Shown: positions 15,320 through 24,710, numbered from the stretch's first letter. The stretch is 64,000 nucleotides of DNA from a bacterium (GCA_020625875.1 JAHLAX010000046.1:1-64000); one strand, 5' to 3'. A program made the numbers and translations. Notes: generated by a model from the sequence alone, not told the origin.

Positions 15320-16645
15320 ATGTCAAAACCCGTTATAGCAATTGTAGGCAGACCTAATGTCGGTAAGTCTACTTTATTCAACAAGTTAATAGGGCAAAGG
15401 CTGTCAATAGTTGACGATACCCCGGGCGTTACCCGCGACAGAATCTACGGTGAGCTCGAGTGGCAGAACCGAAAGGCTATCGTGATTGACACAGGCGGTA
15501 TTGAGCCAAAGTCAGACGATGTAATCCTGTCACAGATGCGCCGTCAGGCTCAGCTCGCGATTGAGACCGCTCACGTTATTATCCTTGTGACCGATATGAA
15601 GGCGGGCTTGGTTGCTACCGATATGGACGTTGCCGATATGCTTCAGAAGTCGGGCAAGCCTTTGGTGCTCTGCGTCAATAAGTGCGATACTATAGGCGAG
15701 CCACAGCCGGAGTTTTATGAGTTTTATAACCTCGGTCTGGGCGATCCTGTTCAGGTTTCGGCGGTACACGGTCACGGCACGGGCGATTTGCTCGATGAGG
15801 TGTTTGAGCACTTGCCCGAAGAAGCCGAGGGTGAGGACGACGAGAGCGTTATTAATGTCGCCGTAATCGGCAAGCCGAATGTCGGCAAAAGCTCGCTTGT
15901 CAACTTTCTAACAAAAGAGGACAGAGTGATTGTGTCTGATGTCGCGGGCACGACGCGCGACAGCATAGATACAAAGGTCGAAACCAAAGAAGGTACATTT
16001 ACCTTTATTGATACCGCGGGCTTAAGACGCAAAAGCAGAATCGTTGATGATATTGAAAAATACAGCATTATCCGCGCCAAAATGGCGATTGAGCGAAGCG
16101 ATGTGTGCGTTATTATGATTGACGCCGAGGTCGGCTGCACCGAGCAGGACACAAAGGTCGCGGGGCTCGCGCTCGACGCGGGCAAGGCGTGCGTTATTGC
16201 GGTCAACAAATGGGACGCTATCGAGAAGAACGACAAGACAATGCGTGAATTCAACAAGAAGATTGCGGTTGATTTCGCGTTTATGCCTTGGGCTCCCGTT
16301 GTGTATATATCCGCTAAAACAGGTCAGCGCGTTGACTTGCTTCTGAGGACCGTTACAGCGGTTGCCGCCAATAGCGCCACGCGTATCAAGACAGGTACGC
16401 TTAATGAGCTGCTCGCTCAGATTACCACGCGCGTTCAGCCGCCTACCGATAAGGGCAAGAGGCTCAAAATCTTCTATATGACTCAAGCTTCTGTCAAGCC
16501 GCCAACGTTTGTGTGCTTCTGTAATAACAAGGAACTATTCCATTTTTCATATCAAAGATATATCGAAAACCGTATCCGCGAGACCTTCGCGCTTGACGGT
16601 ACGCCTATTAGAATGATTATTCGTGAAAGGGGAGAGAAGAATTGA
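15320..16645 (+). CDS. der: Ribosome biogenesis GTPase Der (EngA)
   Basis: Essential tandem GTPase of 441 aa acting in 50S subunit assembly. The two G domains each show their motifs: first GRPNVGKST, DTPG, DTGG and NKCD; second GKPNVGKSS, DTAG and NKWD. The C-terminal KH-like domain follows (about 355-441, LKIFYMTQASVKPPTFVCFCN). Full length. It overlaps plsY by 4 bases. Confidence 0.97.
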   Translation: MSKPVIAIVGRPNVGKSTLFNKLIGQRLSIVDDTPGVTRDRIYGELEWQNRKAIVIDTGGIEPKSDDVILSQMRRQAQLAIETAHVIILVTDMKAGLVATDMDVADMLQKSGKPLVLCVNKCDTIGEPQPEFYEFYNLGLGDPVQVSAVHGHGTGDLLDEVFEHLPEEAEGEDDESVINVAVIGKPNVGKSSLVNFLTKEDRVIVSDVAGTTRDSIDTKVETKEGTFTFIDTAGLRRKSRIVDDIEKYSIIRAKMAIERSDVCVIMIDAEVGCTEQDTKVAGLALDAGKACVIAVNKWDAIEKNDKTMREFNKKIAVDFAFMPWAPVVYISAKTGQRVDLLLRTVTAVAANSATRIKTGTLNELLAQITTRVQPPTDKGKRLKIFYMTQASVKPPTFVCFCNNKELFHFSYQRYIENRIRETFALDGTPIRMIIRERGEKN

Positions 16646-17349
16646 GCGGAATGATGAGCTTTCTGCAGACTCAATGGTACTGGGTATTAATCGCTGTCGT
16701 CATCGCTTATCTTTTGGGCAGTGTAAACACGGCTGTTATTGTCACCAAGATTTTTACAAAGGGTAAAGAGGACATCCGAGAGATGGGCAGCGGCAACGCG
16801 GGTTTTACAAACGTGTTGCGCTCTGTGGGCAAGGTGCCCGCTATTCTCACTATAGTGTGCGACCTTTTGAAATCTGTTATCGCTGTGCTTATAGGCGGAA
16901 TTTTATTCTCGATAGCCGCGGGCAACAGCGAGAACATTGACGCCGTTATCAGAATAGGCAAGTATATCTGCGGCTTTTTCTGTATTCTCGGTCACAGCTA
17001 TCCGATTTATTTTCACTTCAGAGGCGGCAAGGGAATTGTTACCGCCGCTGGTATGATGCTCGTTGCCGACTGGCGTGTGTTCCTTATGATTCTTGGAACA
17101 TTTTTGATTGTGTTTATTATCTCGAGAATAATCTCTCTCGCGAGTATAATCAGCGCTTGTATGTTCCCTGTTTATACCTTTATTCTGACCTTCTTCTTTG
17201 ATTATCAGGGCGGCGGATACCCGATACTCTATGTTTGGCTGTGTACGCTTTGCGCGATAGGTACGTGCGTGTTCGTTGTGATTAAGCATTCCTCAAATAT
17301 CAAGCGTCTTATCAGAGGCGAGGAGAAGAAAATCAAAGCAAAAAAATAA
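16642..17349 (+). CDS. plsY: Glycerol-3-phosphate acyltransferase PlsY
   Basis: Membrane acyltransferase of 235 aa that passes the acyl group from acyl-phosphate to glycerol-3-phosphate, the first step of phospholipid synthesis. Motifs: GSVNTAVI, DIREMGSGNAGFTNVLR, and HSYPIYFHFRGGKGIVTAAG. At least five membrane segments are visible. The start is probably TTG 16642, about 7 bases after AGGGGAG and overlapping the der stop; the in-frame ATGs at 16651 and 16654 are spaced poorly. The tail is basic (RGEEKKIKAKK). Confidence 0.93.
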   Translation: MSGMMSFLQTQWYWVLIAVVIAYLLGSVNTAVIVTKIFTKGKEDIREMGSGNAGFTNVLRSVGKVPAILTIVCDLLKSVIAVLIGGILFSIAAGNSENIDAVIRIGKYICGFFCILGHSYPIYFHFRGGKGIVTAAGMMLVADWRVFLMILGTFLIVFIISRIISLASIISACMFPVYTFILTFFFDYQGGGYPILYVWLCTLCAIGTCVFVVIKHSSNIKRLIRGEEKKIKAKK

Positions 17350-17352
17350 TTG

Positions 17353-17381
17353 TTGAAAAATAATTAACGTAGTATTATAAT
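17353..17381 (+). promoter_or_regulatory. Promoter upstream of HIT gene
   Basis: TTGAAA (17353-17358), 17-base spacer, TATAAT (17376-17381). It predicts a 5' leader of about 125 bases, which includes an imperfect ACTGACNACTGA tandem (17412-17438) and no gene. Confidence 0.6.
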
Positions 17382-17513
17382 ATAGGGTGTGGGCGAAGCC
17401 CACCATTATTACTGACAACTGACTACTGACCACTGATAACTTGTATGAAAAACTGACGGAGTGAAGTGTGAGTAGTTTTTGGGTTAAAGATTTGCTTTTC
17501 AGGAGAATAGAAA

Positions 17514-17849
17514 ATGGACTGTATTTTTTGTAAGATAATCGACGGTTCTATTCCGTCAAAAAAGGTATACGAAGACGATATGATGCTCGCTTTTCACGAT
17601 ATTGAGCCCGCGGCTCCCGTTCACGTTGTAATGGTGCCCAAAGCGCATATCGAGAGCGCTGACGCTCTCAACGAGGAGAACGTTAAGTATGTCGCTCATA
17701 TCTTCTCAAAGGCGGGCGAAATCGCCAAGAGCCTTGGACTTAAGAACGGCTATCGTATAGTCAATAACTGCGGACCCGACGGCGGACAGACTGTGTTCCA
17801 TATCCACTTCCACCTTATGGGCGGAAAACAGCTTGGCACAATGGTATAA
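17514..17849 (+). CDS. HIT family nucleotide hydrolase
   Basis: 111-aa histidine triad protein of the HINT branch, likely hydrolysing nucleoside phosphoramidates or acyl-AMP. The N-terminal CIFCKIIDG and the C-terminal triad HIHFHL followed by MGGKQLG are standard. The first Cys pair (CxxC) with a later His could bind zinc. Full length. The GTAC-ended repeat begins 10 bases after its stop. Confidence 0.94.
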   Translation: MDCIFCKIIDGSIPSKKVYEDDMMLAFHDIEPAAPVHVVMVPKAHIESADALNEENVKYVAHIFSKAGEIAKSLGLKNGYRIVNNCGPDGGQTVFHIHFHLMGGKQLGTMV

Positions 17850-17858
17850 AAACTGAAT

Positions 17859-18024
17859 GTACCCCTTTTTAAAGGGGTGCAAATTGTTGCGAACAGCGTG
17901 AGCCAATTTGCGGGGATTATCTTTCCTCTTTATGAACGTTCTGGTAGAGGACCGCTACGCTACACAATCCCCCAAAATTGAAACGCAAGCGTTTAGCAAT
18001 TTTGACCCCTTTAAAAAGGGGTAC
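17859..18024. repeat. GTAC-ended palindromic element, copy 2 (166 bp)
   Basis: Ends GTACCCCTTTTTAAAG / CTTTAAAAAGGGGTAC; inner GGGGATT...AATCCCC pair and core TATGAACGTTCTGGTAGAG. The core is closest to copy 4 (45787-45951): both continue AGAGGACCGCTACGCTA. Confidence 0.85.
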
Positions 18025-18045
18025 TTAGCAGATGGAGGAATAAAA

Positions 18046-18585
18046 ATGGGTAAGACTTATAAAATGACAATCGCGGGCTGTGAGCGTGAGCTTCCGCTTT
18101 GCGAGGTAAGCGAACATCTTGATATTGCCGCATTTATTATGTTCGGCGACGTAGAGGTTACTGTAGCGGCGGCAAAGGAATTGCTTGAAAAATGCCCTGA
18201 TTTTGATATTATCGTTACCGCCGAGGCTAAGGGAATTCCGCTCGGTTATGAGATGGCTCGTCAGTCGGGCAAGAACTATGTTGTAGCGCGTAAGGGACTT
18301 AAGGTTTATATGCCCGAATATATTAACGTTGAGGTTCGCTCGATTACAACTCTGTCTGTTCAGAGACTTTATATCGGCACAGATGATATAAACAAGATTA
18401 AAGACAAAAAGGTTATTATTGTTGATGACGTTATTTCCACAGGCGAGAGCTTAATCGCTCTTGAGCAGCTTGTCAACAAAGCCGGCGGAAACGTTGTAGG
18501 TAAGGCGACCGTGCTCGCTGAGGGCGACGCCGCTGACCGTGACGATATTATTTTCCTTGATAAGCTTCCTGTTTTTCCAAAGTAA
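18046..18585 (+). CDS. Phosphoribosyltransferase, adenine PRTase-like
   Basis: 179-aa type I phosphoribosyltransferase, predicted to make a nucleotide from a purine base and PRPP. The PRPP-binding loop is VIIVDDVISTGES (about residues 124-136), and TAEAKGIPLGYEMAR plus YVVARKGLKVYMP match the adenine PRTase pattern. The start is ATG 18046, 6 bases after GGAGGA; the frame open from 17908 runs through the repeat. Apt is the most likely identity, but xanthine PRTase or a salvage relative cannot be excluded. Confidence 0.8.
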   Translation: MGKTYKMTIAGCERELPLCEVSEHLDIAAFIMFGDVEVTVAAAKELLEKCPDFDIIVTAEAKGIPLGYEMARQSGKNYVVARKGLKVYMPEYINVEVRSITTLSVQRLYIGTDDINKIKDKKVIIVDDVISTGESLIALEQLVNKAGGNVVGKATVLAEGDAADRDDIIFLDKLPVFPK

Positions 18586-18597
18586 GAGGTAACTGAA

Positions 18598-20802
18598 ATG
18601 ACTAAACGACTGTTTGCGTACTTAGGGCTAACTATGCTCTCGGTGTATACAGTCGTTTTTTATTTTGGTATATACGGAATTTGCGCGGCGGGTCTGGTTT
18701 TTGCGGGCTTGATTATCCGCGCGGTTTTTATTAAAGGCTCAAATATATCGCGGAGAGTGTTTGTGTTTATTGCCGTGACGGTTTTGGTTTCGACGCTTCT
18801 ATTCAGTGTGTACGACGGCGTTTTTAAATCATTTGGAGAGCGGTATGCGGGTGATACGGTCAGTATGACAGCTAAAGTAAACTCCGACGGCGTAAAGCGA
18901 AACGGTATGTATACATATGAGCTCAAAGCCGAGAGAATAGATAGCGAAAAAACCGATATTAAAGTTATGCTTTACAGCAACTTTTTTCTTTCTTGCGGTT
19001 ACGGCGACACAATAAAAGTGAAAGCCCGACTGAAAATGTGTGATGACAACTATCACCGTTCCAAAGGCTTTGTCTGTTCGGCTGCGGGTGATGAGTATAA
19101 GCTTGATTATAAAGTTTTGAAGCAAGGCGAAACGGATATTTGGCACATCCCGAGCGAGATTCAGAAAAGCTTGTCAGAAGCAATAAAGAGTGTAGTGCCG
19201 GGCAGCAGCGGCGAGTTGTGCGCCGCGGTAGCGTTCGGCGACAGGAACGGACTGTCTGACGACATCGACAGGATGTTTACGTCGACAGGGCTGAGCTTTC
19301 TGATAGTTATTTCAGGACTTCATATGAGTATCGCTTCGGCGTTTTTGCTCTTTGTGCTGAAACCTTTGGGCAAGCGCAGATTCGGCAATACCATACGTTG
19401 TTTGATAACCGTGCTTATTATTATATTATATATGCTGATAACAGGTTGGACAGCTTCGGTTGTGAGGTCGGGAATTGCTGTTATTTCTATGGTTATAGCC
19501 GTCGCGTTCAATCGAAGGAGCGATATGTATAATAATCTCGGATTCGCGGCTTTTGTGCTTATTGTCGCCAATCCGTACGCTGTCGGTGATACCTCGATGC
19601 TGTTGTCGTTTTCGTCTGTTTTGGGAATCGTGTATTTCTTCCCGAAGCTGTATCGAAGATTCGAGGATTACTGTCTTGCGCAAAAGATAGACTATTACAA
19701 TGAAATAAAAAGAACCAATCAGCGCAAACGACAGCTGGCGTTCAGAGTTAGGATGTCGCTTCTGAATATTTACGACGGTCTGATAAAAATAATTTTTGTA
19801 TCGCTGTCGGCGATAATCGCGAGTATGCCGATTGTTAGCTTGACGATAGGCTATGTCAACCCGACCACAATACTTACATCTGTCATCCTGACGCCTCTTG
19901 TTATGTGCGTGCTGGTGCTTTCGCTGTTGATTGCCGCGGTGGTTTATATCCCGTTCCTTAGTTCTGTGTCATATTTCATCGGAGCGGTCGCGGATTTTGC
20001 TTCAAATGTTATCATATCTGTTGTACGTATAATTTATTCCGCTGACTATCTTACTCTTTATCTTGACCGCGATATTGTATGGCTTTGGCTTTCTGTGCTC
20101 GCTGTGCTTGTTATACTGGCGATAGTTTTGAAGCGTGACAAAAAGATTATGATTGCCGCGTTTTTGTTGTCGCTTGTTTTTCTTGCGGGCTGCTACAGCG
20201 CGAAATTTATTATTCACCAAAATAGTGTTACTCTGAAAATCTACGGGACCGCTTCGCCCTCGGTCAGCGTTACGGGCGGAGGTGTAGAAGCGCTGTTGTC
20301 ATACGGTTGTGCTTATGATGAAACCGACGAGCTTTTACGCAATCTGCACAGCTCGTTCGGCGATGTAAGAACGCTTGTAATACCGAATGACTCGCTCAAA
20401 ACCTCTCGAATCGCAAATAATATTATGGACACATTTGACGTTGAGAGTGTAATGATGTATCATAGTAACAGAACCGCTAAAGACACCGAGCTCAAGGCTT
20501 TGAGCCGCAATAATTACAAGGAGTTCTATAACTCGGATATTGTCAGGCTAAACCTCGGCAAAGGTATTACCGACACGATAATCCATGACGGAAAGAAAGT
20601 ATGGCAGTATGTCGATAATAAAAAGACGTCTGTGCTCATTGTTCCCGACAAAGCTGACGTTCTGCGTCTGGACGAAAAATACAGAACCGCGGATGTCGTA
20701 GTGTGCGGTTCTGAAACAGAGAATATAAATCTGCTCGGCAAGAGTGACACCGTGTTTGTTACGGGCGGAAGTAATAAAGTAACGAGTATAAGACTTAAAT
20801 AG
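18598..20802 (+). CDS. comEC: ComEC/Rec2 family DNA-uptake channel
   Basis: 734-aa polytopic membrane protein. Residues 1-80 hold the first membrane segments, about 85-190 a DUF4131-like soluble domain, and about 205-500 the Competence domain with LSFLIVISGLHMSIASAFL and many helices. The last 190 residues look like a metallo-beta-lactamase fold (LKIYGTASPSVSVTGGG, TLVIPNDSLKTSRIANN), but the HxHxDH metal motif is absent at the expected place. The channel probably still imports single-stranded DNA; the nuclease-like domain looks dead. It is followed 12 bases later by holA, a common order. Confidence 0.88.
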   Translation: MTKRLFAYLGLTMLSVYTVVFYFGIYGICAAGLVFAGLIIRAVFIKGSNISRRVFVFIAVTVLVSTLLFSVYDGVFKSFGERYAGDTVSMTAKVNSDGVKRNGMYTYELKAERIDSEKTDIKVMLYSNFFLSCGYGDTIKVKARLKMCDDNYHRSKGFVCSAAGDEYKLDYKVLKQGETDIWHIPSEIQKSLSEAIKSVVPGSSGELCAAVAFGDRNGLSDDIDRMFTSTGLSFLIVISGLHMSIASAFLLFVLKPLGKRRFGNTIRCLITVLIIILYMLITGWTASVVRSGIAVISMVIAVAFNRRSDMYNNLGFAAFVLIVANPYAVGDTSMLLSFSSVLGIVYFFPKLYRRFEDYCLAQKIDYYNEIKRTNQRKRQLAFRVRMSLLNIYDGLIKIIFVSLSAIIASMPIVSLTIGYVNPTTILTSVILTPLVMCVLVLSLLIAAVVYIPFLSSVSYFIGAVADFASNVIISVVRIIYSADYLTLYLDRDIVWLWLSVLAVLVILAIVLKRDKKIMIAAFLLSLVFLAGCYSAKFIIHQNSVTLKIYGTASPSVSVTGGGVEALLSYGCAYDETDELLRNLHSSFGDVRTLVIPNDSLKTSRIANNIMDTFDVESVMMYHSNRTAKDTELKALSRNNYKEFYNSDIVRLNLGKGITDTIIHDGKKVWQYVDNKKTSVLIVPDKADVLRLDEKYRTADVVVCGSETENINLLGKSDTVFVTGGSNKVTSIRLK

Positions 20803-20814
20803 GAGGTTGGGCTT

Positions 20815-21861
20815 ATGCCCGAGCTGTCCCGCAAGGATTTTAAACAAAGAATAAACAAAAAAGAATACAGCAGTCTTAACCTTATCTACGGCGACGAAAA
20901 AATGTACGTAAAGCTCGATACAGAGTTTTTGATAACCAAGCTGATGGGCAAGGAGCCTTCCGAGTTCAACTTCCACAGCTTTAGTTATCCGTGCAGTATT
21001 GACGATATTGCCGTGGCTGTGCAGGTTGTGCCGTTTACGAGCGAGTATAACTGCGTCAAGGTCGCTGATTTTGATTTTAACGCGCTCAAAAAAGAAGAGC
21101 TCGAGCAGTTTATGGCTGTGCTCGAAAATGTGCCCGATACCACCGTGCTTATCCTGACTATGCCGACGCTCGAGCAGGATATGAAAAAGCAGGGAGCGGG
21201 TTTTAGCAAAGTTAAAAACTACGTTAAGAAAAACGGCGTTGTGTGCTTTGACGGCAGAGAAACCGATATTTCTCTTGCTCGTCAGATTGTGCGCTGGGCG
21301 GATAAACGCGATATTAAAATCGAGCAGGCTGACGCCTATAAGCTCCAGGAGTATGTGGGCGACGATTTGAACACTATCAAAAACGAGCTCGACAAGCTCT
21401 GCAATTATGTGGGCGAAGGCGGGCTGATTACAGGCAAAGAAATTGAGCTGCTCGTTTCAAAACGACTCGAGGCGAACATTTTTTATCTCGCGGATGAGAT
21501 AGTCGCCGAACACAGCGACCGCGCTTATACAATGCTCGACGCGCTCTTTTATCAAAAGGCTGAGCCCGAGAGCATTTTAAGCGTGCTGAGCAAGGCGTAT
21601 ATAGATTATTACCGCGCGAGAGTAGGGCTCGAGAGCGGAGCTTCGATGAAAGATATTGCCGCGGATTTCAACTACGGCAGGCGCGAGTTCGTATTGAAAA
21701 AAGCGCTTCCGAAAATCAGCAGAATCCCTACAAGTGCCCTGCGTGAGAGCCTTGACGTTATCACACAGACAGTAGCCGATTTTCATTCAATGACATTTAA
21801 TAAGCGGCTGGCTCTGGATAATCTTGTGGCGAAGCTGCTTCTGTTGGCGGGCGAAAGATGA
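20815..21861 (+). CDS. holA: DNA polymerase III subunit delta
   Basis: HolA, 348 aa, the clamp-loader subunit that opens the sliding clamp. The N-terminal NLIYGDEKMYVK is typical (normally LYGxExYL), followed by the AAA+-like domains without a full P-loop, as known for delta. A C-terminal helical domain (about 215-348, ISRIPTSALRESLDVI) completes it. It begins 12 bases after comEC and overlaps rnmV by 4 bases. Confidence 0.9.
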   Translation: MPELSRKDFKQRINKKEYSSLNLIYGDEKMYVKLDTEFLITKLMGKEPSEFNFHSFSYPCSIDDIAVAVQVVPFTSEYNCVKVADFDFNALKKEELEQFMAVLENVPDTTVLILTMPTLEQDMKKQGAGFSKVKNYVKKNGVVCFDGRETDISLARQIVRWADKRDIKIEQADAYKLQEYVGDDLNTIKNELDKLCNYVGEGGLITGKEIELLVSKRLEANIFYLADEIVAEHSDRAYTMLDALFYQKAEPESILSVLSKAYIDYYRARVGLESGASMKDIAADFNYGRREFVLKKALPKISRIPTSALRESLDVITQTVADFHSMTFNKRLALDNLVAKLLLLAGER

Positions 21862-22442
21862 TAAGCATTAAAGAGGCCGTCATTGTTGAGGGCAGATACG
21901 ACAAAATCAAGCTGTCGCAGGTTATCGACACGCCGATTATCGAAACAGGCGGATTCAGAATTTTTAAGGATAAAGAAAAGCAGAATCTTATCCGCCAGAT
22001 AGCCGAGCGCAGAGGAATACTTGTGCTTACCGACAGCGATTCCGCGGGATTTGTTATACGCAACTTTTTAAAGGGAAGCGTGCCCGAGGACAGAATAAAG
22101 CACGCCTATATTCCTCAGCTGAAGGGTAAAGAAAAGCGCAAAGCCGAAGCCTCAAAGGAAGGGCTCCTAGGTGTTGAGGGAGTGAGCGCCGAAATAATCC
22201 TTGACGCCGTGCGAAAGAGCGGCGCGAGTGTTCTCGGCGAGGATAATCAAATCAAAAAAAGCGAGATTACCAAGAGCGACTTGTATGAGCTTGGGCTTAC
22301 GGGCAGAGAGAATTCAGCGATTATGAGAGAAAGGCTACTTAAAAAGCTTGAACTCCCGACCTATCTCTCAACCAACGCGATGCTCGCCGCGCTCAATTGC
22401 TTATATTCTTTAGAAGAATTAAAAGAAATGCTGAATAAATAA
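21858..22442 (+). CDS. rnmV: Ribonuclease M5
   Basis: 194-aa Toprim-domain endonuclease that matures 5S rRNA in low-GC Gram-positives. The Toprim glutamate lies in VIVEGRYDKIKL and the DxD motif in LTDSDSAGFVIRNFL. The C-terminal half (about 110-194) matches the family extension. Its start overlaps holA (ATGA). Usually rnmV sits near ksgA; here it ends a comEC-holA operon before a terminator. Confidence 0.92.
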   Translation: MISIKEAVIVEGRYDKIKLSQVIDTPIIETGGFRIFKDKEKQNLIRQIAERRGILVLTDSDSAGFVIRNFLKGSVPEDRIKHAYIPQLKGKEKRKAEASKEGLLGVEGVSAEIILDAVRKSGASVLGEDNQIKKSEITKSDLYELGLTGRENSAIMRERLLKKLELPTYLSTNAMLAALNCLYSLEELKEMLNK

Positions 22443-22484
22443 AACAACCGAGCTTAGTATTACCAAAGCTCGGTTGTTTTTATT
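22441..22484. terminator. Bidirectional terminator between rnmV and corC
   Basis: Perfect 15-bp stem AAAACAACCGAGCTT (22441-22455) / AAGCTCGGTTGTTTT (22466-22480) with T or A runs on both sides, serving two convergent genes. Confidence 0.85.
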
Positions 22485-22489
22485 TAAAA

Positions 22490-23758
22490 TTAATCTTCCT
22501 CATCGGTTATCTTAGGCTCGATATAAACATTAACAGCTATAATTCTCTGGCTGTTTACCTGCTGAACCACGAGCGTAAGATTGCGGTAGCTGAATTTTGC
22601 CTTGCGGCGGGGGATAGTGGAGAAGTGCTCCAGAATAAATCCGCCGACCGTCACAGCGTCGGTTTCGACATCATCGGGGTCGATGTCCGCAAGTTCAAAC
22701 AAATCCTCAAGCGGCATATCTCCGCTGACTATGTATTCGGTGTCGGAAATCTTGGTGCAGTCATTCTCGATTTCCTCATCCTCATCCCAGATTTCGCCGA
22801 CGATTTCTTCAAGCAAGTCCTCCATGGTGACAATACCAAGAGTGCCGCCGTATTCATCGGTGACAATAGCGATATGAAGTCTTTTGCGCTTGAAATCGCT
22901 GAGAGTTTTTGAAAGATTCTGGTTGTTAAAAATGAAGTACGCGGGCTGAATCAGCTTGCCGATATTCGGCTCGCGGTTCTGCGCGAGCTCCTCTAAGTAG
23001 TCGCGCGTATGAAGTATGCCGATGATGTGGTCAATAGTGTCCTTATAAACGGGGATACGCGAATAGCGGCTCTCCATTACAATGTGCTTTAGTTTTTCGG
23101 GCGTATCGGTTATGTCTATAGCTGTCATATCAACACGCGGCGTCAGGACTTCGAGCACGGTTTTGTCGTCAAAGTCGAGTACAGACTGAACCATCTCGCT
23201 CTCGTCCTCTTCGAGTACGCCTTCGCCCTCGATATTTTCAACAATCTGTTTGAGCTCGTCCTCTGTTACAGATGGCTGCTCTTCCTTTGTGCCCGCGATT
23301 TTCAGCGCGCCGCCCTTGAGCTTGACAAAAAGAAAAACTATCGGGGAGAGTACGATTGTGATTGCCTTGAGTATTCCCGCGGTAGCGAGAGAATAACTCT
23401 CCGCGTGCTCCTTGGCGAGGCACTTCGGGATTATTTCGCCGAAGGTCAGCACCAGAAGCGTTGTCGCGCCTGTGGCTATCGCGGTACCCACATCGCCGAA
23501 AAGCTCCAGACATACAGCTGTGGCGAGTGATGAACACCCGAGATTAACTATGTTGTTGCAGATTAATATCGCTGTCAAAGCGTTGTCAAAATGATTTGTA
23601 ATGTACAAAACGCTTTTAGCCTTTTTGTTGCCGTCGTCGGCGTAGCTCTGAATGCGGATGACGTTTACAAACGAAAACGCTGTTTCAACCGAACTGAAGA
23701 AGGCGGAAAGCAAAATACAGAGTACAATTACAATTATTTGCCACGTTTGAACTTCCAA
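22490..23758 (-). CDS. HlyC/CorC family CNNM-CBS membrane protein
   Basis: 422-aa protein with an N-terminal DUF21/CNNM membrane domain (about 1-180; VLCILLSAFFSSVETAFSF), two CBS repeats (about 195-320; LTPRVDMTAIDITDT, IVTDEYGGTLGIVTMEDLLEEI) and a C-terminal CorC_HlyC domain. Members are linked to magnesium or cobalt export and were once called haemolysins. The start is TTG 23758, about 9 bases after GGAAG; an ATG a few bases upstream is out of frame. Divergent from tepA. Confidence 0.9.
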   Translation of the reverse strand: MEVQTWQIIVIVLCILLSAFFSSVETAFSFVNVIRIQSYADDGNKKAKSVLYITNHFDNALTAILICNNIVNLGCSSLATAVCLELFGDVGTAIATGATTLLVLTFGEIIPKCLAKEHAESYSLATAGILKAITIVLSPIVFLFVKLKGGALKIAGTKEEQPSVTEDELKQIVENIEGEGVLEEDESEMVQSVLDFDDKTVLEVLTPRVDMTAIDITDTPEKLKHIVMESRYSRIPVYKDTIDHIIGILHTRDYLEELAQNREPNIGKLIQPAYFIFNNQNLSKTLSDFKRKRLHIAIVTDEYGGTLGIVTMEDLLEEIVGEIWDEDEEIENDCTKISDTEYIVSGDMPLEDLFELADIDPDDVETDAVTVGGFILEHFSTIPRRKAKFSYRNLTLVVQQVNSQRIIAVNVYIEPKITDEED

Positions 23759-23846
23759 AAAGTATCACTTCCATAAATATTTCTCTCATTAGCATACTAT
23801 AATTCTTTTAAAAAATAATTTTTATTTAGAAAAAAGAATAATTTTC

Positions 23847-23875
23847 TTGAATTATATTACATAAAATGATATAAT
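23847..23875 (+). promoter_or_regulatory. Promoter of tepA
   Basis: TTGAAT (23847-23852), 17-base spacer, TATAAT (23870-23875), 51 bases before the ATG at 23927. Confidence 0.65.
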
Positions 23876-23926
23876 TACAGTGTGTATGCGCGCCTTTTGG
23901 GAATAATAAACGCGGAGGTGCGCGTT

Positions 23927-24673
23927 ATGAACAACGACAAAACAAATGACGACGAATTTATCCGCAATCCCTGCGAGGAGGACGGAGACCAAAAAACCGA
24001 TAATCCAGCCGATGAAAACAGCTTTGAGCGTATTCAGGACAGCGGCGCTGTGATTACGGAGCGTGACGGCTCGGTCATTCACTGCCTTACGATTGTCGGA
24101 CAGATTGAGGGGCATTACCTGCTCCCTCAGAATAACAAAACCACCAAGTACGAGCACGTTATTCCCATGCTTGTGGCGATTGACGAGGATCCGAGAATTG
24201 ACGGGCTGCTGATTTTGCTCAACACTGTCGGCGGCGACGTTGAGGCTGGGCTCGCTATAGCGGAGCTTATTTCGGGTATGAAAAAGCCCACGGTTTCAAT
24301 TGTGCTCGGCGGCGGTCACTCAATCGGGATTCCGCTCGCGGTTTCGGCTAAAAAGAGCTTTATCGCCAAGAGCGCGTCGATGACCGCTCACCCTGTACGA
24401 AGCACGGGGCTTACAATAGGCGTGTGGCAGACGTTTGAGTATTATCAGCGGATGCAGGACAGAATCACTAGTTTTATTGTCGATAATTCAAGAATCTCAA
24501 AAGAAGATTACGAAAGCCTTGTTATGAACACGGGCGAGCTCGTTATGGATATTGGCACTATTCTAGACGGTCAAAGGGCTGTTGAGGTAGGTTTGGTAGA
24601 TTGCGTCGGAACTCTCAAAGAGGCGCTCGATTGCCTCTATGAGATGATAAAAGAGTATAAAGGTGGTCAGTGA
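23927..24673 (+). CDS. tepA: ClpP-family serine protease TepA (YmfB-like)
   Basis: 248-aa ClpP/crotonase-fold protease. An acidic N-terminal tail of about 45 residues precedes the fold. The likely nucleophile lies in [11 protein letters not shown] and the His in [24 protein letters not shown] is the substrate-binding strand. It resembles Bacillus TepA/YmfB, described as aiding protein export, and in Bacillus also lies near spoIIIE; here uppP lies between it and ftsK/spoIIIE. The start is ATG 23927, 6 bases after GGAGGTG. Its last codons are part of a 7-bp tandem repeat. Confidence 0.85.
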   Translation: MNNDKTNDDEFIRNPCEEDGDQKTDNPADENSFERIQDSGAVITERDGSVIHCLTIVGQIEGHYLLPQNNKTTKYEHVIPMLVAIDEDPRIDGLLILLNTVGGDVEAGLAIAELISGMKKPTVSIVLGGGHSIGIPLAVSAKKSFIAKSASMTAHPVRSTGLTIGVWQTFEYYQRMQDRITSFIVDNSRISKEDYESLVMNTGELVMDIGTILDGQRAVEVGLVDCVGTLKEALDCLYEMIKEYKGGQ

Positions 24674-24710
24674 TCAGTGATTAGTGATCAGTGATCAGTG
24701 ATCAGTGAAC
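24664..24710. repeat. Tandem AGTGATC heptamer repeat
   Basis: About six copies of AGTGATC (one variant AGTGATT) beginning inside the last codons of tepA and running past its stop. Not a CRISPR; too short and without spacers. Confidence 0.8.

Noticed and set aside
15772-16257. 161-codon minus-strand frame
   Set aside because: Antisense to der; Ser/Ile-rich composition typical of shadow frames.
24664-24710. CRISPR-like tandem repeat
   Set aside because: Seven-base units without spacers and no cas genes in the window.
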